Assembly (NCBI GenBank): GCA_007693875.1
Contig: RECT01000240.1
Location: 1-14,292, forward strand
From: Spirulina sp. DLM2.Bin59
Lineage (GTDB): Bacteria > Cyanobacteriota > Cyanobacteriia > Cyanobacteriales > Spirulinaceae
DNA length: 14,292 nt
Direction of reading: 5' to 3'
The translations under genes were made by a program, and so were the position numbers. The notes beneath the pieces were generated by a model, which saw only the letters and a list, made by a program, of their open reading frames with translations, did no database searches and had not been told where the DNA came from. This document shows positions 7,434 to 14,065 of the stretch, piece after piece (position 1 is the stretch's first letter; each line of letters begins with the position of its first letter).

Positions 7434-7452
7434 TTGGACTAGACTAATCCAA
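7434..7452. promoter_or_regulatory. 19-bp near-palindrome in the STAS/crtO divergent promoter region
   Basis: TTGGACTAGACTAATCCAA is a dyad with 9-base half sites around a central A and one mismatched pair. It overlaps where the -35 element of the STAS promoter would be and lies 32 bases before the crtO start. Its size and symmetry suit a dimeric regulator, but no known operator was recognised. Confidence 0.4.
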
Positions 7453-7483
7453 CGACGCGCCTACCTCCTACTGCTCAACATTT

Positions 7484-9187
7484 ATGGAAACCTACGATGT
7501 GATCATCATCGGTGCTGGCCACAATGGCCTCGTCTGTGGGGCCTATCTGCTCAAGGCGGGGTATCGCGTTTTACTCCTGGAAAAGCGGCCCGTACCGGGG
7601 GGAGCCGCCACCACAGAAGAAGCGATGCCGGAGGCAGCACCGGGGTTTAAGTTCAACCTTTGCGCCATTGATCACGAATTTATTCACCTCGGCCCCGTCG
7701 TTGCGGAGTTGGAGTTGGCGAAATACGGCCTAGACTATCTCCCCTGTGATCCCGTCGTCTATTGTCCCCTCGCCGATGGGAGCCAGTTCGTCGCCCATAA
7801 ATCCATTGCCCAAACCTGCGCGGGAATTGCCGAATATAGCCGCCGCGATGCGGAGAAATATGCCGAGTTTGCCGCCTACTGGTTGGAGTTGGGGAATGCG
7901 ATCGCCCCCCTCTTCAATGCGCCTCCCATGGCCATCTTCGATATTGCCGGTAACTATGGCCTGGCTAACCTCAAGGATTTATTCAAGGTGGCGGGGTCGA
8001 AAACCAAGGCCCTGGATTTTGTCCGCAATATGCTCACCTCCCCCACGGATTTGCTCAACGAATGGTTTGATAGTGAAACCGTTAAGGCTCCCCTAGCGCG
8101 GTTAGCGGCGGAAATTGGTGCGCCCCCCTCCCAAAAGGGGATCGCCGTGGGGGCGATGATGATGGCTATGCGCCACAGTCCGGGGATGTCCCGCCCTCGG
8201 GGGGGAACGGGGGCCTTAACGGCGGCCTTGGTGAAGTTAGTCCTCGCCCTCGGGGGCAAAATTTACACCGATCAGGGGGTAAAACGGCTCCTGATCGACG
8301 GAGGCCGGGTGGTGGGGGTGGCAACGGTGCAGGGCCAAGAATACCGGGCCAGTCGGGGGGTGATTTCCAATATTGATGCCCGCCGTTTGTTTTTGAACCT
8401 AGTGGATCCGGGGGATTTGCGGGGGATTGCGCCGGAGTTGGGCGATCGCCTTGATCGCCGCATCGTCAACAATAATGAAACGATTTTAAAAATTGACTGT
8501 GCCTTAAGTGAACCCCCCCGGTTTGAAGCCTACGGCCATCGCGAGGAAAACCTGATCGGCTCGATCCTGATTGCCGATTCCGTCGATCATGTGGAAAAAG
8601 CCCATGCCCTCTGCGCCTTTGGGGAAATTCCCGATCAAGACCCCTCCCTCTATGTCGTTTGCCCCACTGTCCTTGATCCCTCCATGGCTCCGGACGGGAA
8701 GCACACGCTTTGGATTGAATTTTTTGCCCCCTACCAAATTGCTGGGGCAGGGGGGACGGGTTTAGATGGCACGGGCTGGACCGATGCATTGAAAAATCAA
8801 GTCGCTGATCGCGTCATGGCCAAACTAGCGGACTATGCCCCCAACCTCCGCCACAGTGTCATCGCCCGCCGTGTCGAAAGTCCGGCGGAACTGGCCCAAC
8901 GCCTGGGAACCCACAAGGGCAACTACTACCACATGGATATGACCTTGGATCAAATGATCTTTTTCCGTCCTCTTCCCGAATTGGCAGATTATAAAACCCC
9001 CATCCAGGGCCTCTACCTCACCGGAGCCGGAACCCACCCCGGCGGCTCCATTTCGGGCATGCCGGGGCGCAACGCGGCGCGGGTCTTCCTCCAGGCCCAA
9101 CATCCCTTTGCCCATCGCTGGGGAGATGCCCAAACCTACCTCCGCACATTGCTGAAAACCGCGTTCGGGTTGCCCACACCCCCATAA
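7484..9187 (+). CDS. crtO: CrtO-type beta-carotene ketolase
   Basis: This is an FAD-dependent enzyme of the phytoene-desaturase-like family that adds a 4-keto group to beta-carotene, giving echinenone (and in some strains canthaxanthin); it is expected to be membrane-associated. Of 567 residues, 5-24 form the dinucleotide-binding motif IIIGAGHNGLVCGAYLL, followed by LEKRPVPGGAATTE. Further blocks are very close to Synechocystis CrtO as I recall it: CAIDHEFIHLGPV, SKTKALDFVR, GVISNIDARRLFL, HTLWIEFFAPY, RVESPAELAQRLG and the C-terminal YLTGAGTHPGGSISGMPGRN. It is about 25 residues longer than the Synechocystis protein, mainly at the C-terminus. The ATG at 7484 places the FAD motif at the N-terminus; no ribosome-binding site is evident. 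It is read divergently from the STAS gene. Confidence 0.93.
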   Translation: METYDVIIIGAGHNGLVCGAYLLKAGYRVLLLEKRPVPGGAATTEEAMPEAAPGFKFNLCAIDHEFIHLGPVVAELELAKYGLDYLPCDPVVYCPLADGSQFVAHKSIAQTCAGIAEYSRRDAEKYAEFAAYWLELGNAIAPLFNAPPMAIFDIAGNYGLANLKDLFKVAGSKTKALDFVRNMLTSPTDLLNEWFDSETVKAPLARLAAEIGAPPSQKGIAVGAMMMAMRHSPGMSRPRGGTGALTAALVKLVLALGGKIYTDQGVKRLLIDGGRVVGVATVQGQEYRASRGVISNIDARRLFLNLVDPGDLRGIAPELGDRLDRRIVNNNETILKIDCALSEPPRFEAYGHREENLIGSILIADSVDHVEKAHALCAFGEIPDQDPSLYVVCPTVLDPSMAPDGKHTLWIEFFAPYQIAGAGGTGLDGTGWTDALKNQVADRVMAKLADYAPNLRHSVIARRVESPAELAQRLGTHKGNYYHMDMTLDQMIFFRPLPELADYKTPIQGLYLTGAGTHPGGSISGMPGRNAARVFLQAQHPFAHRWGDAQTYLRTLLKTAFGLPTPP

Positions 9188-9313
9188 ACGCTGGCCCAAT
9201 TTCCCGAACTCTCCTACAATCTAAAGGGTGGAAAACTTTCAGGGGTTTGCACTATTGTTAGGTTGACCCCTCCGTGATTTTAATCAACCGACTTCCTGTT
9301 CCCAAAGACGACC

Positions 9314-9688
9314 ATGTCTATAGAAGAAATCCAACCGGCGGCGAAGCAAGATGCCATGGTCTATGTCCCCTTCTTCCAGGGACAAAAGCGGCGCATGCTC
9401 CCAAAGGCGATCGGCATCTACCAAAACGGCTCTCTGGAAGGGGAGCGACTCATTGAGGGGGGGGAAGGCATTCCCTTTGTGGCCACTTGGTTTGTTTCCA
9501 AGTTGCCCCTGGAGTCCACCCGTTGCCGGTTGCAGTTTGATGGCAATGCGGAACTGACCTATGAGGTGGATATGCAAAACTCAGAGTTTGTTGATCATTT
9601 GATTGGCGTAATTATGAACTACCAACGCACCCACAAGGCAGATTTTTCCCGGGCATTCTATCGCAAGCTTTTACAGATGGATAGTTGA
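9314..9688 (+). CDS. ebsA: Small conserved cyanobacterial protein, probably EbsA (type IV pilus biogenesis)
   Basis: The soluble protein of 124 residues has no membrane segment or signal peptide. Its length and blocks such as YVPFFQG, SLEGERLIEGGEGIPFVATW, LQFDGNAELTYEV and YRKLLQMD resemble, from memory, the family named EbsA in Synechococcus elongatus. EbsA there forms a complex with PilB and Hfq, and it is needed for type IV pilus assembly, protein secretion and biofilm self-suppression. The family call is from recall, not a search. The ATG at 9314 has no obvious ribosome-binding site. The gene lies 126 bases after crtO and 54 bases before the next gene, so it may share a transcript with that gene. 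If not EbsA, it remains a conserved protein of unknown function. Confidence 0.6.
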   Translation: MSIEEIQPAAKQDAMVYVPFFQGQKRRMLPKAIGIYQNGSLEGERLIEGGEGIPFVATWFVSKLPLESTRCRLQFDGNAELTYEVDMQNSEFVDHLIGVIMNYQRTHKADFSRAFYRKLLQMDS

Positions 9689-9729
9689 TGCCATCGCCAT
9701 AATCTTAGTACATTAGTTCAATTATTAGT

Positions 9730-9735
9730 AAGGAG
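9730..9735 (+). promoter_or_regulatory. Ribosome-binding site AAGGAG fixing a GTG start
   Basis: A full AAGGAG lies 7 bases before the GTG at 9743. It is among the clearest Shine-Dalgarno sequences in the window and supports GTG as the true start of the downstream gene, where no ATG is available near the P-loop. Confidence 0.7.
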
Positions 9736-9742
9736 TGAAGGG

Positions 9743-10825
9743 GTGGCACAAGCCAAGCGTCTTTTGGTCGGTTCAACGGCAGCCTACAGTGGTAAATCGG
9801 CAGTGATTTTAGGCATTGCCCATCAATTGCAGGGGCAGGGGTTACAGATTGGCTACGGCAAGCCCTTGGGAACCTATCCCAACGTCGGCACAGCGGCAAT
9901 CTCTGATGCGGATGTGCAGTTCATTGCCGATAACCTCAAGCTTTCCCCCCAACAGACAAAAGCCCCGCTGCTGACCTTGGATGAAACCAATTTTATTCAA
10001 TACCTCAAGCAGGGGGCAGGGTTTCACCTGTCGATTCATGGCTATGTGGATGAATTGGCGGGGGATCTGGTGATTCTGGAGGGGCCGGCGACGCTCTCCG
10101 AGGGGCGGCTGCTGAATTTATCTTTAGTCCAAATGGCGACGGAGTTAGATACCTCGGTGCTGTTGGTGACGCGGTATCACCCCGTTGCCTTGGTGGATGA
10201 ACTGCTTAATGTGCAACAGGCGTTAGGCGATCGCCTCCTGGGGGTGGTGATTAACGATATTCCCCCCACGGATCAAGGCCTCGTCACGGAGCAGATCGTC
10301 CCCTATCTGGAAGCTCAGGGGATCGCCGTCTTGGGTCAAATTCCCCGCAATAGCCTCTTGCGCAGTGTCAGCGTTCGGGAAATTGCCACCCAATTGCAGG
10401 CAAAAGTCCTCTGCCGCAGTAATCGCCTTGATCTGATGGTGGAAACCCTCACCATTGGGGCGATGAATGTCAACTCGGCTCTGGAATATTTCCGCAAGGG
10501 GCGGAATATGGCGGTGGTGACGGGGGGCGATCGCAGTGAACTACAACTCGCGGCCCTGGAAACCTCCACCAACTGCCTGATCCTCACCGGCCATTCTGCC
10601 CCCCAAGACTTTATCCTCAGCCGTGCTGATGATCTGGAGATCCCGATCCTATCGGTAGATCTGGACACCCTCACCACCGTCGAGATTGTCGATCGCGCCT
10701 TTGGCCAGGTGCGGTTACAGGAGCCGATCAAGGTGCAATGTATTCAAGAACTGATGCAGAGCCATTTTGATATCTATCGTTTGATGACCACCCTGGGCCT
10801 AGAACCTAGCCCCGTTAATGCCTAA
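9743..10825 (+). CDS. BioD-like P-loop protein with DRTGG domain (phosphotransacetylase N-terminal family, no acetyltransferase domain)
   Basis: The 360-residue protein matches the N-terminal, non-catalytic half of long phosphotransacetylases: a BioD-like P-loop NTPase domain (about 4-210) with loop GSTAAYSGKSA (10-20), and a DRTGG domain (about 215-325) containing TIGAMNVNSALEYF and VVTGGDRSE. The phosphate acetyltransferase catalytic domain that follows in those enzymes is absent, so it should not be called Pta. Stand-alone proteins of this kind are common in cyanobacteria and are generally thought to sense a nucleotide or metabolite. The start is GTG, set by the AAGGAG upstream. It follows the probable ebsA by 54 bases, and ispG starts 14 bases after it, so it is likely in an operon with ispG. 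Function unknown. Confidence 0.85.
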   Translation: MAQAKRLLVGSTAAYSGKSAVILGIAHQLQGQGLQIGYGKPLGTYPNVGTAAISDADVQFIADNLKLSPQQTKAPLLTLDETNFIQYLKQGAGFHLSIHGYVDELAGDLVILEGPATLSEGRLLNLSLVQMATELDTSVLLVTRYHPVALVDELLNVQQALGDRLLGVVINDIPPTDQGLVTEQIVPYLEAQGIAVLGQIPRNSLLRSVSVREIATQLQAKVLCRSNRLDLMVETLTIGAMNVNSALEYFRKGRNMAVVTGGDRSELQLAALETSTNCLILTGHSAPQDFILSRADDLEIPILSVDLDTLTTVEIVDRAFGQVRLQEPIKVQCIQELMQSHFDIYRLMTTLGLEPSPVNA

Positions 10826-10839
10826 ACCCTGTTAAACCG

Positions 10840-12048
10840 ATGCAAACCCTAACACCTCCCACCCCCGTCCCCCTCACCTATCCAACGATCCACCGCCGCA
10901 AAACCCGCCCGGTTCCCGTCGGCTCCGTCACCATTGGCGGCGGCCATCCCGTCGTTGTCCAATCGATGATCAATGAGGACACCCTCGATATTGCTGGCTC
11001 TGTGGCGGGGATTCGTCGCCTCCATGAAATCGGCTGCGAAATTGTCCGGGTCACGGTTCCCAGTCTGGCCCATGCCAAGGCTCTGGCGGAAATTAAGGCC
11101 CAACTCGCCGCCACCTATCAACCGGTTCCCCTCGTGGCCGATGTTCACCATAACGGCATGAAGATCGCCCTAGAGGTGGCCAAGCATGTGGATAAGGTGC
11201 GGATCAATCCCGGTTTGTATGTGTTTGAAAAACCGAAGAGCGATCGCACCGAATACACCCAAGCAGAATTTGCCGAAATTGGCGCAAAAATCCGCGAAAC
11301 CCTAGAGCCGTTGGTGATTTCCCTGCGGGATCAGGGCAAATCGATGCGCATTGGTGTGAATCATGGTTCCCTGGCGGAGCGGATGCTCTTCACCTATGGC
11401 GACACCCCGGAGGGGATGGTGGAATCGGCCTTGGAATTTATCCGCATTTGTGAATCCCTCGATTTCCGCAATTTAGTGATTTCCCTCAAAGCCTCCCGCG
11501 TGCCGGTGATGGTGGCGGCCTATCGCCTCATGGCCCAGCGCATGGATGAATTGGGGATGGATTACCCGTTGCATTTGGGGGTAACGGAAGCAGGGGATGG
11601 GGAATATGGCCGGATCAAGTCTACGGCGGGGATTGCGACGCTGTTGGCCGCTGGCATTGGTGACACGATCCGGGTTTCCCTCACCGAAGCCCCGGAAAAG
11701 GAAATTCCGGTCTGCTATAGCATTTTGCAGGCTTTGGGCTTGCGGAAAACAATGGTGGAATATGTGGCCTGTCCTTCCTGTGGTCGGACGCTGTTCAATT
11801 TAGAAGAAGTGCTGCACAAAGTCCGGGAAGCCACCAAACACCTGACGGGTTTAGATATTGCGGTGATGGGCTGTATTGTCAACGGCCCTGGTGAAATGGC
11901 CGATGCAGACTATGGCTATGTGGGCAAACAGCCCGGCTATATTTCCCTCTATCGGGGTCGGGAAGAAATCACCAAGGTTCCTGAGGATCAAGGGGTGGCG
12001 GAGTTGATTAATTTGATCAAGTCCGATGGTCGTTGGGTTGATCCTTAA
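10840..12048 (+). CDS. ispG: IspG, 4-hydroxy-3-methylbut-2-enyl diphosphate synthase (GcpE)
   Basis: IspG carries out the next-to-last step of the MEP pathway: a [4Fe-4S] enzyme reductively converts 2-C-methyl-D-erythritol 2,4-cyclodiphosphate to HMBPP, drawing electrons from ferredoxin in cyanobacteria. The 402 residues are typical of cyanobacterial IspG. An N-terminal barrel carries QSMINEDTLD (41-50), LVADVHHNG (98-106) and DKVRINPG (118-125). The C-terminal cluster domain has the three Cys ligands Cys311 and Cys314 (ACPSCGR) and Cys345 (VMGCIVNGPGE), with the conserved Glu at 352. It provides isoprenoid precursor for carotenoids, including the product of crtO nearby. It starts 14 bases after the BioD-like gene, and its stop is 3 bases from that of the opposing desaturase-family gene. 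Confidence 0.97.
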   Translation: MQTLTPPTPVPLTYPTIHRRKTRPVPVGSVTIGGGHPVVVQSMINEDTLDIAGSVAGIRRLHEIGCEIVRVTVPSLAHAKALAEIKAQLAATYQPVPLVADVHHNGMKIALEVAKHVDKVRINPGLYVFEKPKSDRTEYTQAEFAEIGAKIRETLEPLVISLRDQGKSMRIGVNHGSLAERMLFTYGDTPEGMVESALEFIRICESLDFRNLVISLKASRVPVMVAAYRLMAQRMDELGMDYPLHLGVTEAGDGEYGRIKSTAGIATLLAAGIGDTIRVSLTEAPEKEIPVCYSILQALGLRKTMVEYVACPSCGRTLFNLEEVLHKVREATKHLTGLDIAVMGCIVNGPGEMADADYGYVGKQPGYISLYRGREEITKVPEDQGVAELINLIKSDGRWVDP

Positions 12049-12051
12049 CGG

Positions 12052-12864
12052 TTAGCCCCATCGACGAAAGGGCAATAGCAGCATCCAGGGCAGTTGGGCG
12101 ACCTGCAATGTGGTTTGATAGGCCTCTAAACCGATGGTCATCCCCTCGTAGCCCTGGGCGGGGGCGGCTCGGTAGGTGTTAAACAGATAGTCCCACCAAG
12201 GTAAATTAAAGCCGTAGTTACTGTTGGTTTCTTCGGGAATCACGGAATGGTGAACCCGGTGCATATCAGGCGTGACGATCATCCAACGCAGGGGGCGATC
12301 GAGCCAGGGCGGTAAACAAACGTTGCCATGGTTAAACATCGCTGTGGCATTGAGTAACACCTCAAAGATCAGCACGGCAACGGGGGGCGCACCCAGGAGA
12401 GCGATCGCCCCTATTTTAATCCCCATCGATAGAAAAATCTCCAGGGGGTGAAAGCGTAAACCGGTGGTGACATCAAAATCGCGATCGACGTGGTGGACTT
12501 TGTGCAGTCGCCACAGAAGGGGCAGATGATGAAAGAGGACATGTTGCCCATAGATCACCAAATCCAACGCGATGATGGCCAGGGTCATGGCTAACCAATG
12601 GGGCAGATGGACAATATTCAACAGGCCCCAACCTTGAGCGGTGGCAAGCTCGGCAAACCCCACCGCCGCCAGGGGAAAAATCGCCCGTAACAGCACCGTA
12701 TTCAGCACCACCAGCCCCAAATTACTACCCCAGCGCAGGGGCTTCGTGACCAACAGGGGGCGACGGGGGGCAAGCCCTTCCCACAGGGCCATGATGGCCA
12801 AAATGCCAAAAAAGCAAAGGGAGCGAATCAACGGTTCTCGCGCTAGGAGTTGATCGGCAAACAT
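12052..12864 (-). CDS. Sterol desaturase/fatty-acid hydroxylase family membrane protein
   Basis: This is an integral membrane di-iron oxygenase-type protein with the family's histidine clusters: HVLFHH (108-113), LHKVHH (120-125), FHP (138-140), FNHGN (177-181) and MHRVHHS (201-207). Hydrophobic segments at about 12-30, 48-70, 85-106 and 145-172 fit four or so membrane helices. The family hydroxylates or desaturates sterols, fatty acids or carotenoids; the substrate here cannot be read from sequence. The frame opens at 12912, but the ATG at 12864 is preferred: TGAGGA lies 11 bases before it and the earlier 16 codons look unlike the family. That gives 270 residues. It converges on ispG with a 3-base gap, so the two transcripts must overlap or end inside each other's genes. 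Confidence 0.85.
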   Translation of the reverse strand: MFADQLLAREPLIRSLCFFGILAIMALWEGLAPRRPLLVTKPLRWGSNLGLVVLNTVLLRAIFPLAAVGFAELATAQGWGLLNIVHLPHWLAMTLAIIALDLVIYGQHVLFHHLPLLWRLHKVHHVDRDFDVTTGLRFHPLEIFLSMGIKIGAIALLGAPPVAVLIFEVLLNATAMFNHGNVCLPPWLDRPLRWMIVTPDMHRVHHSVIPEETNSNYGFNLPWWDYLFNTYRAAPAQGYEGMTIGLEAYQTTLQVAQLPWMLLLPFRRWG

Positions 12865-12923
12865 GGGGTCTTTTTCCTCACAAAGGTTTCGAGTTGAACC
12901 CGGCCAGTTCAACCCTTTTGATC

Positions 12924-13319
12924 TTAATCCCTAGAGGGGTAGGGCTGGGGCATGCCAGAGCGCGGACAACCGCCGCCCCCTTCCCCTGCTTGCAACTGGA
13001 CACAACCGGCATAGACCCCAGCGGGGGATTCCCCAGGGGTGAAAATGATCATCGCCTCACTGCCATCGGCGGAACCGTGGCGGACGAGCAAATTGCCATC
13101 CCAATACTGGAGGGCAAAAATCGAGGAAAAACCGTAGCTGGAAAAGGCATCGGGCAAGGGCCGGGGGCCGGGCAGTTGGGCGCGATAGGCCGTGTAACCA
13201 TCGGGTTGGGGATCAAGGATGAACACGGCGCTTTGTTGCACATCGACGCATTCTGTGAGGATCACCCCGATGGCAATCTGGCCCGATTGGGGGTCAATGG
13301 CTGGCTCGGTACTGATCAT
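12924..13319 (-). CDS. Conserved-looking hypothetical protein, N-terminus possibly lost at an IS boundary
   Basis: I do not recognise this 131-residue protein. It has balanced composition with blocks such as GVILTECVDV, FILDPQPDGYTAY, DAFSSYGFSSI, LLVRHGSADGSEAMIIF and SPAGVYAGC. The Cys pair and the small beta-rich pattern would suit an exported or lumenal protein, yet no signal peptide is present. The ATG at 13319 lies only 8 bases from the right end of the IS200/IS605 remnant, and the frame continues upstream into IS sequence up to the TGA at 13365. The original N-terminus, perhaps with a signal peptide, may thus have been lost. Alternatively the ATG is native; AAAGG just upstream could serve as ribosome-binding site. 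It precedes the desaturase-family gene on the same strand by 59 bases. Confidence 0.6.
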   Translation of the reverse strand: MISTEPAIDPQSGQIAIGVILTECVDVQQSAVFILDPQPDGYTAYRAQLPGPRPLPDAFSSYGFSSIFALQYWDGNLLVRHGSADGSEAMIIFTPGESPAGVYAGCVQLQAGEGGGGCPRSGMPQPYPSRD

Positions 13320-13334
13320 CTGACCTTTGACACT

Positions 13335-13355
13335 CCCCGCGCTAAAGCGACGGGG
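13335..13355 (-). repeat. Right-end hairpin of the IS200/IS605 element
   Basis: The outer stem is CCCCG with CGGGG, followed by an unpaired T, the inner stem CGC with GCG, and loop TTTA. GAAT precedes it on the minus strand, and TCAA follows 4 bases after it. In tnpB-bearing elements this region also forms the 3' part of the guide (omega) RNA. Confidence 0.85.
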
Positions 13356-13364
13356 ATTCTTGGT

Positions 13365-13692
13365 TCATCGACCGGACTTCACTGAGCAGGATTGCTCCAA
13401 CCCAGCCAGAGGTCTAATCTCCCCAAGCGTATAACTTCCCGTGTGCCCCACGGTAGTTAGTCCAAGGTGCAGGATACAAACCCGCTTCACTATCGACTCA
13501 GCCCGATGCCGATCTCAGACTAACCCTTTCACATTCAAGTCTTCCTAGGCGACCAAATCGTTAGATTGGATGACGCAGTAGGCAATCCGCCCACTCATTA
13601 CGCTGCCTGCTTACCCTTAAATGCTTCCAGGCCTGTCGGTTTTTAGCCTTGTGATAGTTCCTGGACGTTGGAAATCCAAGTATAATCAGCAT
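13365..13692 (-). pseudogene. tnpB: tnpB (RNA-guided nuclease of IS200/IS605) remnant
   Basis: The fragments are collinear with cyanobacterial TnpB. They begin at MLII (13692), jump after an N-terminal deletion to NYHKAKNRQAWKHLRVSRQR, and need a frameshift near 13577-13590 to reach CVIQSNDLVA. An amber codon replaces the Tyr of the YEDL motif (13547-13545). DLNVKGLV follows, then a TGA (13517-13515), RHRAESI, an internal deletion, and ILHLGLTTVGHTGS up to the TGA at 13367-13365. The RuvC-I Asp region, the zinc ribbon and the RuvC-III Asp region are gone; only the RuvC-II Glu segment is recognisable. No nuclease can be made. The alignment was made by eye against remembered family motifs, but several blocks match in order. 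Confidence 0.88.
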
Positions 13693-13711
13693 AACACGAC
13701 TAGCCCAAGGA

Positions 13712-13729
13712 GAGCGACTAAAGTCGCTC
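13712..13729 (-). repeat. Second hairpin in the element's left part
   Basis: GAGCGAC and GTCGCTC form a perfect 7-bp stem around TTTA. The flanks ACACGA and TCGTGT could extend pairing. It lies between the left-end hairpin and the tnpB start, so it could be a leader structure upstream of the transposon gene. Confidence 0.6.
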
Positions 13730-13743
13730 GTGTCGTCTTTCAT

Positions 13744-13764
13744 CCCCGCAATAAATTGACGGGG
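13744..13764 (-). repeat. Left-end hairpin of the IS200/IS605 element
   Basis: It has the same plan as the right-end hairpin (CCCCG/CGGGG, unpaired T, TTTA loop) but with CAA/TTG as inner stem. AAAG sits directly 5' of it on the minus strand, 24 bases in from the TTAC junction. Confidence 0.85.
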
Positions 13765-13825
13765 CTTTCAGACTCCCGCACTATTTTCGTAAGCTAAAGA
13801 GTGAACCCTATTGAGGTCGATTCCA

Positions 13826-14065
13826 ATGGCAGCCCAATCTGTTTCTCCGCAAGTTCAGCAGGTGTTTGAGGCCGCTTGTGCCCTCGCACCGGACGAGCAG
13901 TCTTTGTTGCTGGCGTTATTACAACAGCAAATATTGACATCCCCACCTCAGCAATCCGCTAAAACCGAACTGATTGCTGAGGTTCAAGCTGCGCGTCAGG
14001 AGTTGGCAGCGGGCCAATATAGCTCAGGCTCGGTGGATGATTTTTTGCAGGCGTTGGACAACTAA
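13826..14065 (+). CDS. Type II antitoxin (RelB-like group, cyanobacterial TA module)
   Basis: The 79-residue protein is acidic and Gln/Ala/Leu-rich. An N-terminal helix pair, APDEQSLLLALLQQQI (about 22-37), is followed by an extended toxin-wrapping tail, ELIAEVQAARQELAAGQYSSGSVDDFLQALDN. Such tails typically end in a GSVDDFL or GSVEDFL motif in antitoxins paired with RelE-family toxins. The ATG at 13826 has GAGG 9 bases upstream; an in-frame TTG at 13811 is less likely. The stop overlaps the next start as TAATG, which normally secures coupled synthesis. The IS remnant ends 37 bases upstream, so the native promoter may have been pushed away. The protein itself appears intact, while its partner toxin is cut short. 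Confidence 0.8.
   Translation: MAAQSVSPQVQQVFEAACALAPDEQSLLLALLQQQILTSPPQQSAKTELIAEVQAARQELAAGQYSSGSVDDFLQALDN

Larger units (their letters stand above)
13327..13788 (-). mobile_element. Internally deleted IS200/IS605-family element (IS608-like ends, tnpB remnant)
   Basis: Read on the minus strand, the left end begins directly after TTAC (13792-13789) and the right end closes in TCAA (13330-13327). Both ends hold a hairpin of one plan: CCCCG/CGGGG outer stem, one unpaired T, a 3-bp inner stem (CAA/TTG left, CGC/GCG right) and a TTTA loop. Directly 5' of the left hairpin is AAAG, and 5' of the right one GAAT. These four tetranucleotides and their places match the IS608 model, in which AAAG recognises TTAC and GAAT recognises TCAA. 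Between the ends lies a decayed tnpB and no tnpA. At 462 bases the copy cannot move alone but might be mobilised in trans. Confidence 0.88.

Noticed and set aside
9241..9271. AGGGGT...ACCCCT hairpin after crtO as a terminator
   Set aside because: The stem is only 6 bp with a 19-base loop and no U-run directly after it.
12865..12912. Longer start for the desaturase-family protein
   Set aside because: The extra 16 residues are not hydrophobic or family-like, and TGAGGA lies just before the ATG at 12864.
12894..13385. 163-codon plus-strand frame opposite the 131-residue protein
   Set aside because: The minus frame has the more protein-like composition; the plus frame runs into IS sequence.
13365..13692. 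Nuclease-dead TnpB-like repressor (TldR) at the IS remnant
   Set aside because: The frame is broken by deletion, a frameshift and two stops; TldR proteins keep a full open frame.
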